Positions 1-5,230 of a stretch of 6,192 nt of DNA are shown piece by piece. The notes beneath the pieces are model-generated. The model ran no database searches. It was not told where the DNA came from and saw nothing but the letters and a program-made list of their open reading frames with translations. Origin of the DNA: G963674505 sp964575975 (lineage in GTDB: Bacteria > Desulfobacterota > Desulfobacteria > Desulfobacterales > SKZT01); NCBI GenBank assembly GCA_964575975.1, contig CAZNTU010000294.1, forward strand, positions 1-6,192, in the 5' to 3' direction. A program made the position numbers and the translations under genes. Within the stretch, counting starts at the first letter, position 1. The number at the start of each line of letters is the position of its first letter.

Positions 1-181
1 TCACCAAGACGAGCATGGTCAAGTAAAATCCGTGTTGAACGCTTGCGAACCGCATTTTTCGTTACCCTCGAGAAAGGACTCTTGTTCTTTCTTTTTATCT
101 TTTCCAAGATAGTTTCGTCGGAGAAACGTTAAATAAGCGGTTATGTTTATCCCGTCCATTATTTCGATGTATTTGACGCTC
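1..181. other. Left edge, no assignable gene
   Basis: I can support no gene here. The stretch lies downstream of the leftward MFS gene and may hold the tail of a gene entering from outside: forward frame 1 stays open until a TAA at 130-132 and frame 3 ends at TAA 24-26, but neither translation is recognisable. Two weak A/T-rich hairpins are visible: AGAAAG (71-76) with CTTTCT (87-92) followed by T-rich DNA, and TATCTT (96-101) with AAGATA (106-111). The first could be a poor terminator for a rightward gene ending near the window edge. No convincing terminator for the MFS gene is seen. Confidence 0.4.
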
Positions 182-1456
182 TCAAAGGTTGTTTCTTTTC
201 CGGTACCCGATCACTCCGTACATGAGCGCGAGTCCGATCAGCGTGAACCCGCCGGCCGACCCGAAGGATGCTCTGTAGGCGAGACTTTCGGACCACCCCG
301 AGGTAATCGCGAAATCCACTACAGGCCCGGCGATCAGGGTCCCGGCCAGCCCCCAGCTCAGAAAAAAGGTGGCGTTGAACCAGGCGAAGAGCCGCGCTCT
401 CGATTCGGGCGGTATCAGCACCGACGCCATGGCGTACGAGGAAGACATGAGGACGACGTCGGCCACCCCGCGCAAAAAGCTGCTTGCATATATCACTGGA
501 AGCGCCGTCGATCCGGCCAGCATGAACAGCGCAAGCACGGCCGCGGCCGTTGCGGCCAGCAAGGCGTTCGCGTCCCCGGCCATTCGCCCGATTCGCCCCG
601 CCGCCCATCCGAAAAGGATGATCGCGGCCGACTGTACGTTCACGACATGGGATATGGTTCGGCTGTCCAGCGCCAAGCCGCTGTCGAGCGACAGGTACTG
701 GGGAATGATTATCGCGGTCGAATTGCGGCCGAAATTGATGAAAATCATGGCGAAGAGAAAAGCCAAGTAAACTCTCGCCGATTTCGGATCCGGTTTTCCG
801 CTCGCGGAAATGGCCGCCACGCCCGGAGAAAGCTCCCGAGCGCCTCCCTCCGGCAGAAAAAACAACGGGATCGTGGAAACGAACATCACGCCGGCCGAAA
901 TGAAAAACAACGCGCCGTCGTAAAAGCCCCATCCCTCGAACCGAAGGCCGAGCCCGTCGTACAGCAAACCGCCTATCCATACGCCCGCCATGCGCCCGAC
1001 TCCCCCCATGCTGGCGAGCCGACCCTGTGCCCCGCCCCGCTCCCCCGCCTCGTACATGTCGGAGACCAAGGCGCTCCACGCGATGTTGGACATGGACCAG
1101 AAGATTTCGATAGCCGTGAGGCCCAGGATAATGGCGTATCCTGCTAACACAGGGGATTCGGGTATTCTGTGGAGATACCAGACCGCGACGGTCCCGGCGC
1201 CTGCCAGCAGTTCCCCGACGATTATCAGGGTGCGCCGCAGCTGAAACCGGTCGGACACCTTCCCCCAAACGAAGGTCTGGCAAAGAATGTTGAAGATCAT
1301 GGGGAAAGTGGCGAACAGAGTCGTTTCCGTGACGCTCAGCCCCAAGTAGCGCCGCAAATAGATGGAAAGATAGGCATAAAACAAACCGCGCCGAAACATG
1401 GCCATCATTTCGAACGACGACAACCCGATAAACCGCTTAAAACTGTTCTTTGCCAT
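182..1456 (-). CDS. Major facilitator superfamily (MFS) transporter, substrate unknown
   Basis: Encodes a 424-aa inner-membrane secondary transporter, a normal length for a 12-helix MFS permease. Alternating hydrophobic segments run through the whole protein, with a hydrophilic central loop near residues 203-229 separating two six-helix halves. The loop after helix 2 carries a motif A variant, GKVSDRFQLRR (65-75). A degenerate copy (GWAAGRIGRMAG, 283-294) sits at the equivalent place in the second half. A Gly-rich stretch (GGVGRMAGVWIGG, 151-163) resembles the helix-5 motif C region found in antiporters and drug-efflux members. The ATG at 1456 is preceded by GGAGG at 1470-1474; the 13-nt spacing is longer than ideal, but no better in-frame start exists. 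Translation ends at TGA 182-184. The gene stands alone and divergent from the 103-aa gene, so the neighbourhood says nothing about substrate. Family assignment is secure; drug or metabolite efflux is only a guess. Confidence 0.88.
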   Translation of the reverse strand: MAKNSFKRFIGLSSFEMMAMFRRGLFYAYLSIYLRRYLGLSVTETTLFATFPMIFNILCQTFVWGKVSDRFQLRRTLIIVGELLAGAGTVAVWYLHRIPESPVLAGYAIILGLTAIEIFWSMSNIAWSALVSDMYEAGERGGAQGRLASMGGVGRMAGVWIGGLLYDGLGLRFEGWGFYDGALFFISAGVMFVSTIPLFFLPEGGARELSPGVAAISASGKPDPKSARVYLAFLFAMIFINFGRNSTAIIIPQYLSLDSGLALDSRTISHVVNVQSAAIILFGWAAGRIGRMAGDANALLAATAAAVLALFMLAGSTALPVIYASSFLRGVADVVLMSSSYAMASVLIPPESRARLFAWFNATFFLSWGLAGTLIAGPVVDFAITSGWSESLAYRASFGSAGGFTLIGLALMYGVIGYRKRNNL

Positions 1457-1543
1457 TTTGCCGATTATTCCTCCGCGAATGGTTGGCTCCGGGTTAAAGG
1501 AAGAGGACTCGAGACATCTCGGTCTTGGATCCGAGCCTATGAA

Positions 1544-1729
1544 TCAAATTTCGACTCTCGACGCCTGAAACCAGGCGTCTGCGTTTCGACTACAGGCGCA
1601 ATAGTCCGCATTCGGGACGCGCGTTTCAAGAGTTTTTTTCCACGTCGCCCAGCGGAGCATCTTCGTTCCGGGAAAAGCCGAATCGGCAGGCATGAATAAC
1701 TTGACATCGTAAACATAAGCCGCAACCAA
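1544..1729 (-). CDS. Doubtful 61-aa ORF in the intergenic region
   Basis: A leftward frame open from TTG 1729 to TGA 1544-1546 gives a 61-residue peptide with a fairly protein-like composition, including aromatic residues and the motif YCAC. I do not recognise it. The same frame stays open upstream to about 1810 without an ATG or GTG. A purine-rich, SD-like stretch (minus-strand AAGGAG and AGGGGGGA, about 1755-1790) precedes an in-frame ATT, a rare start. There is no good ribosome site at the TTG itself. It could be a decayed gene fragment, a real small gene with an unusual start, or chance. I would not annotate it without conservation evidence. Confidence 0.15.
   Translation of the reverse strand: MVAAYVYDVKLFMPADSAFPGTKMLRWATWKKTLETRVPNADYCACSRNADAWFQASRVEI
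1560..1579. repeat. Perfect 8-bp inverted repeat (GACGCCTG / CAGGCGTC)
   Basis: GACGCCTG at 1560-1567 pairs perfectly with CAGGCGTC at 1572-1579 across a 4-nt loop. No T-tract follows on either strand, so it is not an obvious intrinsic terminator. It lies about 100 nt upstream of the MFS start codon, in what would be that gene's leader. A closely similar hairpin sequence occurs at 4989-5005 in the putative selenoprotein gene, so this may be a small dispersed palindrome family or coincidence. Confidence 0.5.
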
Positions 1730-1832
1730 TTGAAATATTTCGACCTTGTGCGGTCGGGTCGCAATTCCCCCCTTCTTTGCTCTCCTTGATGAATCGAGGT
1801 TCGTCAGTAAATTTCATTAAACCAAAGCGAAA

Positions 1833-1865
1833 TCCGGTTTAAACCTTGGCGTTTTTCAAACCGGA
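1833..1865. promoter_or_regulatory. Inverted repeat TCCGGTTT-N17-AAACCGGA, possible operator
   Basis: TCCGGTTT (1833-1840) and AAACCGGA (1858-1865) form a perfect 8-bp dyad with a 17-nt centre, about 150-180 bp upstream of the 103-aa gene. Two arms about 25 bp apart centre to centre could be half-sites for a dimeric regulator, or a transcribed stem-loop. No matching promoter element is clear, so the function is inferred from symmetry only. Confidence 0.3.
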
Positions 1866-2015
1866 ATACTGCAAACCGACAGAAACTCGACAGAAGAAAA
1901 AAACGCAGGCTGCTTCGCGATTACCGTGCGATGCCGGAAAAAAATCCGGCCCGATTTTCCGGAAATCGCAAAGCAACCCTCAAAAGAAACAAACACGGAA
2001 AAAAAGGAGGACGAC

Positions 2016-2327
2016 ATGGACGTCATGGATTTTTGCAACGGATTGGAAATGGAGCTTACCGCATGGAAGGCCAAGCTCTACGACATGAACAACAAGATAG
2101 ACAGGCTCGGCAGTTCGGAAAAGGAAAGGGCTCTCGGAAATTTCGGTGACCTTAAAATCGCCCTCGCCGAACTCGAGGAAAGGATTCACAGACTGAAGAC
2201 CGAATGCCCATCGGAGTGGAGCCCACAGAAAAGAGAAATAGACGATTCGCACGTCGACATGAGAAGCAAGTACGAAGAAACAATGGAACTCATCGGAAAG
2301 GCCGCGCCGGTTTCCATACCGGGTTGA
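2016..2327 (+). CDS. Small helical, highly charged 103-aa protein, function unknown
   Basis: Encodes a 103-residue soluble protein starting MDVMDFCNGLEMELTAWKAK and ending at TGA 2325-2327. The ATG at 2016 is chosen because a strong AAGGAGG lies at 2004-2010, five bases upstream; longer in-frame starts back to 1926 lack such a site. The protein is rich in Glu, Lys, Leu and Met with heptad-like spacing, especially residues 5-65, which suggests a long helical hairpin or coiled coil. A short breaker, ECPSEWSP (about 65-72), follows. Then comes another charged helix. There is no signal peptide or membrane segment. I have a loose memory of similar ~100-aa proteins with a K/R-x-ECP-x-x-W pattern in Geobacter/sulfate-reducer genomes, unverified here. 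It is monocistronic: divergent from MFS, convergent with pfp. The strong ribosome site suggests good translation. A scaffold or adaptor role is possible but not shown. Confidence 0.75.
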   Translation: MDVMDFCNGLEMELTAWKAKLYDMNNKIDRLGSSEKERALGNFGDLKIALAELEERIHRLKTECPSEWSPQKREIDDSHVDMRSKYEETMELIGKAAPVSIPG

Positions 2328-2376
2328 TACGCCTTCCCCCGTTGCCAAAGGAATTTCCGCAAAATCGAAGCGCAGC

Positions 2377-2400
2377 AGCGCCGCCGTGGAAGGCGGCGCT
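2377..2400. repeat. Perfect 9-bp GC-rich hairpin between convergent genes
   Basis: AGCGCCGCC (2377-2385) pairs with GGCGGCGCT (2392-2400) across the loop GTGGAA. The stem is very stable, but no T-run follows on either strand, so it is not a canonical intrinsic terminator. It may stop transcripts from the 103-aa gene with help from the next hairpin, or may be a dispersed palindromic repeat of the kind common in intergenic DNA. Confidence 0.5.
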
Positions 2401-2428
2401 ACCGCACGTAGAAAGTCCGGCCATTATT

Positions 2429-2446
2429 CTCAACCGCCGCGTTGAG
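2429..2446. repeat. Perfect 6-bp hairpin CTCAAC / GTTGAG
   Basis: CTCAAC (2429-2434) pairs with GTTGAG (2441-2446) around a six-base CGCCGC loop. It is the middle of three hairpins in the gap between the 103-aa gene and pfp. There is no adjacent T-run, and its role is unknown. Confidence 0.35.
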
Positions 2447-2451
2447 CGCTG

Positions 2452-2479
2452 GAAAGACGAGGTTTTCTCGTCTTTCTTT
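2452..2479 (+). terminator. Intrinsic terminator-like hairpin
   Basis: GAAAGACGAG (2452-2461) and CTCGTCTTTC (2467-2476) form a 10-bp perfect stem with loop GTTTT, followed by TTT on the forward strand. It is a moderate rightward terminator candidate for the 103-aa gene, about 125 nt after its stop. Because it also lies about 90 nt past the pfp stop, it may serve both convergent transcripts, although the leftward side has no T-tract outside the stem. Confidence 0.5.
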
Positions 2480-2568
2480 CCTATCGTCCAACCTATTCCC
2501 CATTGAACTCCTGCCCCTTCTGCTCCGCAATCCTGGATTCCCGCCCCCCGGCCCCTGAATACTGAACA

Positions 2569-4668
2569 CTACGCCGTCCGCTCCAGCGAATTGAGCTTGA
2601 GAGTCAGCGGGCGGTCCTCCACCGTTTCGCCGGTCAGGAGACCGGGTCCTGGATTTCTGTAGCATTCGGGACCCGGATGCGCGGCAAGCCATTTCTCTCT
2701 CAAGGCCTTGACCGCCTTGAAAGCCGGGGAATTTACGCTCACGATGCTCTTTTCCAGAACCAGTTCCAGCTTTCCCTTTCTTTCTTCCAAATGCATCATC
2801 GGAGCGATCGGAATCCCTATTGGCTCCCATTGGTCGAATCCCATTTCCAAATTTCGGATGGCCGCCATCTGGCCCGTGGCGCCGTTGGCCACCAGGCTGA
2901 AAACGGTCCGGCCAAGATTGTACGTGTACGTGCAGTCGAACCAGGTGGGGTGGCTTCCGCGACCGTCGTACCCATAGAAATGGGTTTGGAGCTTGAATTT
3001 CGGGACCGACTTTTCGTAGACTTTCACGACCGCCCCGGGTGCTTTTTCTCCGTCTTCCAAAAGCCCGCTCTTCTGCAATACCCACTCCAGCGTCTTCAAC
3101 GAGATGATTTCGGGCTTGACCAGGAGGAACAAGGCTTCTCCGTAGTTTTTGAAAATGGCCCGACCGTATTCGTCGGGATCGAGACCCGCCTTTCCCATGT
3201 GTTTTTCGTACCATCCCGCGGAAATCCCGAGCTTGTATCGGCCTTTTTCCTTCAGAATGTCGAGGTAGTCTTGTACAAGCCCCATGAGCACCTTTTCCGT
3301 GGGCACTGCGGAAAAGGGAAAATTGCCGTGCTGGTCCCGCTCCATCAGAAGACCTTCCTGGAAGAAGTCCGGGACTTGGTTGAAAAGATCGTCGTCGCGG
3401 GTGTTCCAAAGGGGAATTTCCCCGTTTTCCCGGGACAGCATGGCGAGCCTTCCCAAGTAGTCCCGCTTGTCCTGCAGAAGCGGAAATGACTCGTGAAATG
3501 ACTGGTCGTGGGTGCGATTGTATTCCGCAATGATGGTGTTGAACTTTATGATGAACATCTGGATTTCGTTGACGAATTCCAGCACGCCCTCGGGAATGAC
3601 CAGAATCCCGTAGTTTTTTCCGACTGCGGCACGCCGCACGATGCCGTCGCAAATCACGCGGGAAAGGTGCCTCAGGGTCATGCCGAAGGCTGTGTAATCC
3701 ACGGTGTTTTCCTTTTTCGCCTTCTCCAGTCTCCTTTCGTCGACGTAGTCGGCCAAATCCTCGCCGATCAAGGTCATGTTCGGATGGGCTTTGAGGGCGG
3801 TTTCCAGCGCGAGATGGCTGGCCACTCTCCCCATGACCTTGCATACGTGCCAGTATTTGACGTCGGAATAGCAGTCGGTGGAAAGATTGCTCACGGAATT
3901 GGCGAACGCGTTCGCGGCGGAATGGAACCCGAAGGACATGGCGCAAAGCACCTCCCCGTTGCAGTCCCTCACTTGGATGTCGCCGTCGATGGTCTTGGGA
4001 ACGCCAATGACCTGAACGCCCTTGTCGATCATTTCCTGCGCCAGGAAAGCCGCGTTGGTGTTGGAATCGTCGCCCCCCACCACGACTAGGGCATCCACCT
4101 CCAGCTTCTTCAAGGTTTCGCCGGACAGCCTCATTTTTTCGCGGGTGTCTATTTTGGTCCTGCCGGTCTTAATCATGCAGAACCCGCCAAGATTTCTGTG
4201 TCCGTCCACGAGGTCGGGGGTCAGCTCCACCGCCTCGTTTTCGATGATGCCGTCCGGCCCCTGAATGAATCCTATAACCGCGGATTCGGGATTGGCCTCC
4301 TTCGCGGCGTCGAAAAGGCCGGCGATCACGTTGTGTCCGCCAGGGGCGGGTCCCCCGGAAAACACGATGCCGATTCTACGTTTCCTTCCATATTTCCTTG
4401 CCAAGGAATCTTCGAGAGAATCCGCCCCCCCCACGATCTGCACCTTGTTGTCGATGATGTCCGGCAACTGTCTTCGGGGTTCGGGATGGTCTTGGAACAC
4501 AAAACTGTCGGTTTCCTTCAGAACGGTGTAGGGACTTTCGAATACCGGGCATTTCGGGGGAATGAACGATCTTCTCGCTATGAGATCGGGACTGATGTCC
4601 CCGGTCGCCTCCAGAAAGTCCGGATGCTCCAGAAGCTCTTCGTCGCTTATTAATTTGCGGCCCGTCAT
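2569..4668 (-). CDS. pfp: Pyrophosphate-dependent 6-phosphofructokinase, long form
   Basis: Encodes a 699-aa cytoplasmic PPi:fructose-6-phosphate 1-phosphotransferase, which reversibly makes fructose 1,6-bisphosphate from fructose 6-phosphate using PPi instead of ATP in glycolysis and gluconeogenesis. The phosphofructokinase core begins near residue 97 with SGGPAPGGHN (104-113). GGDDSNT (198-204) has the second Asp typical of PPi enzymes where ATP enzymes have Gly. PKTIDGD (224-230) holds the catalytic Asp 228 and the Lys 225 typical of PPi use. MGR (279-281) matches the substrate-binding motif, and GYDGRGSHPTWFD with the following YNLG resembles the C-terminal part of long plant/spirochaete/chlamydia-type PFPs. 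At 699 aa it exceeds the roughly 550-620 aa I expect for that group; about 95 extra residues precede the core. GGAGG (4675-4679) sits six bases before the ATG, and the stop is TAG 2569-2571. It is monocistronic, divergent from the putative selenoprotein. The cofactor call rests on motifs, not assay. Confidence 0.93.
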   Translation of the reverse strand: MTGRKLISDEELLEHPDFLEATGDISPDLIARRSFIPPKCPVFESPYTVLKETDSFVFQDHPEPRRQLPDIIDNKVQIVGGADSLEDSLARKYGRKRRIGIVFSGGPAPGGHNVIAGLFDAAKEANPESAVIGFIQGPDGIIENEAVELTPDLVDGHRNLGGFCMIKTGRTKIDTREKMRLSGETLKKLEVDALVVVGGDDSNTNAAFLAQEMIDKGVQVIGVPKTIDGDIQVRDCNGEVLCAMSFGFHSAANAFANSVSNLSTDCYSDVKYWHVCKVMGRVASHLALETALKAHPNMTLIGEDLADYVDERRLEKAKKENTVDYTAFGMTLRHLSRVICDGIVRRAAVGKNYGILVIPEGVLEFVNEIQMFIIKFNTIIAEYNRTHDQSFHESFPLLQDKRDYLGRLAMLSRENGEIPLWNTRDDDLFNQVPDFFQEGLLMERDQHGNFPFSAVPTEKVLMGLVQDYLDILKEKGRYKLGISAGWYEKHMGKAGLDPDEYGRAIFKNYGEALFLLVKPEIISLKTLEWVLQKSGLLEDGEKAPGAVVKVYEKSVPKFKLQTHFYGYDGRGSHPTWFDCTYTYNLGRTVFSLVANGATGQMAAIRNLEMGFDQWEPIGIPIAPMMHLEERKGKLELVLEKSIVSVNSPAFKAVKALREKWLAAHPGPECYRNPGPGLLTGETVEDRPLTLKLNSLERTA

Positions 4669-4674
4669 TTTAAT

Positions 4675-4679
4675 CCTCC
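4675..4679 (-). promoter_or_regulatory. Ribosome binding site of pfp
   Basis: On the minus strand a perfect GGAGG stands six bases upstream of the ATG at 4668. This fixes the start of the unusually long N-terminal region and argues that the extra residues before the kinase core are translated. Confidence 0.8.
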
Positions 4680-4715
4680 ACTTAAATTTCGTGTGAAAAT
4701 ACGTTCGTTTTTTTT

Positions 4716-4765
4716 CGTCTTGACAGTCGGCAATAAATCATGCCTTCTTTTCGCGTGTCAAGACG
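4716..4765. promoter_or_regulatory. Perfect 10-bp inverted repeat with two facing TTGACA boxes
   Basis: CGTCTTGACA (4716-4725) and TGTCAAGACG (4756-4765) are exact reverse complements separated by 30 bp, in the divergent region between pfp and the small rightward gene. Each arm contains a consensus -35 hexamer pointing inward. For the leftward arm, an 18-bp spacer leads to TTTATT (4737-4732 on the minus strand, 4/6 to TATAAT), which gives a plausible pfp promoter with a leader of about 55-60 nt. The rightward arm has no good -10 box. The dyad could therefore be an operator overlapping the pfp promoter. Symmetry is seen directly; promoter activity is inferred. Confidence 0.5.
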
Positions 4766-4819
4766 AATCGAAAGTCTTTGTTTTCCGTTTCGCATGTGGG
4801 AACCGGTTTCGCGGCCGGC

Positions 4820-4848
4820 TTGATGCCGAGTCGAGTCGTTCTTATGTT
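4820..4848 (+). promoter_or_regulatory. Candidate sigma-70-type promoter for the putative selenoprotein gene
   Basis: TTGATG (4820-4825) and TATGTT (4843-4848) are separated by 17 bp; each matches 4 of 6 consensus positions. Transcription would start near 4855, about 38 nt before the ATG at 4893, leaving room for the AGGAA ribosome site (4879-4883 region). This is moderate evidence only, since such pairs arise by chance. Confidence 0.35.
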
Positions 4849-4892
4849 GACCATGTCGAATTAAGAAACTCTGAGAAAGGAACTTTGAGACG

Positions 4893-5039
4893 ATGAAAGG
4901 GATATTGCTTCTGCTGGCCTTTGTCGCGGTCTGGATTCTCTTGCAGGCGTATGTGTTGCCGAAAATGGGAATCTCGACCTGAATGAGAGACGCCTGTCAG
5001 GCGACGGGCAAGGAAAAGAACGGGAAAAAGATCGAATAA
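4893..5039 (+). CDS. Putative small membrane selenoprotein (Sec at in-frame TGA)
   Basis: Read to the first stop this is a 29-aa peptide starting MKGILLLLAFVAVWILLQAY, a single hydrophobic helix (residues 4-22) followed by VLPKMGIST. The in-frame TGA (4980-4982) is then followed by 18 sense codons and TAA (5037-5039), giving 48 aa with Sec30. Supporting a Sec reading: a hairpin begins eight bases after the TGA with a G-U apical loop; a Cys at position 35 makes a U-x4-C pair typical of redox selenoproteins; the downstream part is a coherent polar tail ending GKEKNGKKIE; and a strong terminator starts six bases after the TAA, not after the TGA. An AAAGGAA ribosome site lies about 10 nt before the ATG. 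TGA is a true stop in three neighbouring genes, so a changed code is unlikely. I loosely recall small proteins with a similar LPKxGxxT-[C/U] stretch, unverified. The redox role is inferred. If TGA is a stop, the product is the 29-aa peptide at 4893-4982. Confidence 0.6.
4983..5005 (+). promoter_or_regulatory. SECIS-like stem-loop downstream of the in-frame TGA
   Basis: CGCCT (4991-4995) pairs perfectly with AGGCG (4999-5003) around a three-base GTC loop. Beyond an A-A mismatch, a further G-C pair (4989, 5005) is possible. Bacterial SECIS elements lie within the coding region immediately after UGA, with a stable upper stem and a G/GU in the small apical loop that binds SelB. Here the loop begins 14 nt after the TGA, slightly closer than in E. 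coli fdhF. The short loop and G in first position fit the bacterial pattern; the distance is near its lower edge. A similar palindrome at 1560-1579 is a reason for caution. Confidence 0.5.
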
Positions 5040-5045
5040 ACGGAT

Positions 5046-5077
5046 GGAACGGGGCTGCCGGCCCCGTTCCGTTCTTT
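5046..5077 (+). terminator. Strong intrinsic terminator after the putative selenoprotein
   Basis: GGAACGGGGC (5046-5055) and GCCCCGTTCC (5061-5070) form a perfect 10-bp GC-rich stem with a TGCCG loop, followed by GTTCTTT (5071-5077). It starts six bases after the TAA at 5037-5039 and 63 bases after the TGA. This is the spacing expected if the gene really ends at the TAA. Confidence 0.85.
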
Positions 5078-5085
5078 ATGGCGTA

Positions 5086-5115
5086 ATAGTAGCGGCAACC
5101 TGCTTGCGGTGTCAA
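5086..5115 (-). promoter_or_regulatory. Possible leftward promoter facing the selenoprotein gene
   Basis: On the minus strand TTGACA (5115-5110) is followed after 18 bp by TACTAT (5091-5086, 4/6 to TATAAT). Transcription would run leftward, antisense through the terminator and the putative selenoprotein gene. No leftward gene is evident there, so this is either chance or a source of antisense RNA. Confidence 0.2.
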
Positions 5116-5123
5116 GATCATGT

Positions 5124-5147
5124 TTTCCGAAGCCTCGGCTTCGGAAA
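5124..5147. repeat. Perfect 11-bp palindromic hairpin
   Basis: TTTCCGAAGCC (5124-5134) and GGCTTCGGAAA (5137-5147) are exact reverse complements separated by only TC, followed by a smaller GCC-GAAAA-GGC hairpin (5148-5158). There is no T-tract after it on either strand, so it is not a typical terminator. It lies about 30 bp left of the insertion sequence. A related TTCGG...CCGAA palindrome lies about 18 bp to the right of the IS. Confidence 0.5.
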
Positions 5148-5177
5148 GCCGAAAAGGCGGTAGGTACTCGGAAAATT

Positions 5178-5199
5178 GGTAGCGAGTTCAGGTGGCCGA
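5178..5199 (+). repeat. IS left terminal inverted repeat (IRL)
   Basis: Begins GGTAGCGAGT and matches the reverse complement of the right end at 13 of 22 positions, with a perfect outer GGTAG. A GGT start is usual for IS1-family tips. Confidence 0.65.
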
Positions 5200-5230
5200 T
5201 TTATGTGTTACGACCCTTATATTGTTTCTT

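Larger units (their letters stand above)
1457..2015. other. Long divergent intergenic region with several inverted repeats
   Basis: This 559-bp gap separates the leftward MFS gene from the rightward 103-aa gene and should hold both promoters. I see no clean sigma-70 pair for either gene; a TTGACA at 1701-1706 lacks a convincing -10 box. Stem-loop potential is scattered through it: CTCGG/CCGAG (1518-1522, 1531-1535), GACGCCTG/CAGGCGTC (1560-1567, 1572-1579), TCCGGTTT/AAACCGGA (1833-1840, 1858-1865), GCCGG/CCGGC (1933-1937, 1946-1950) and CGATTT/AAATCG (1952-1957, 1963-1968). I recognise no known riboswitch or ncRNA. One doubtful small leftward ORF is listed separately. Confidence 0.5.

Noticed and set aside
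143..1283. Long open frames in other frames and on the other strand across the MFS gene
   Set aside because: Their translations are Arg/Gly/His/Pro-rich without motifs or hydrophobic pattern. They are shadows of the MFS gene's G+C-biased third positions.
1841..1870. Possible sigma-54 promoter around TTGGC at 1846-1850
   Set aside because: The GC of the -12 element is missing at the required spacing.
2399..4653. Several long open frames overlapping pfp on both strands, up to 515 codons
   Set aside because: They lack ribosome sites and recognisable motifs and overlap a well-supported enzyme gene; codon bias explains them.
4980..4982. TGA read as Trp through a changed genetic code
   Set aside because: Three other genes in the window end at TGA in the right place for their families, including the IS1 InsA stop.
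4983..5039. A separate 18-codon ORF starting at the ATG right after the TGA
   Set aside because: It is in the same frame as the upstream ORF and has no ribosome site of its own; continuation through TGA as Sec explains it better than restart.
4861..5121. An 86-codon leftward frame across the putative selenoprotein and its terminator
   Set aside because: It is Ser/Arg/Pro-rich, runs through the terminator stem and has no ribosome site.
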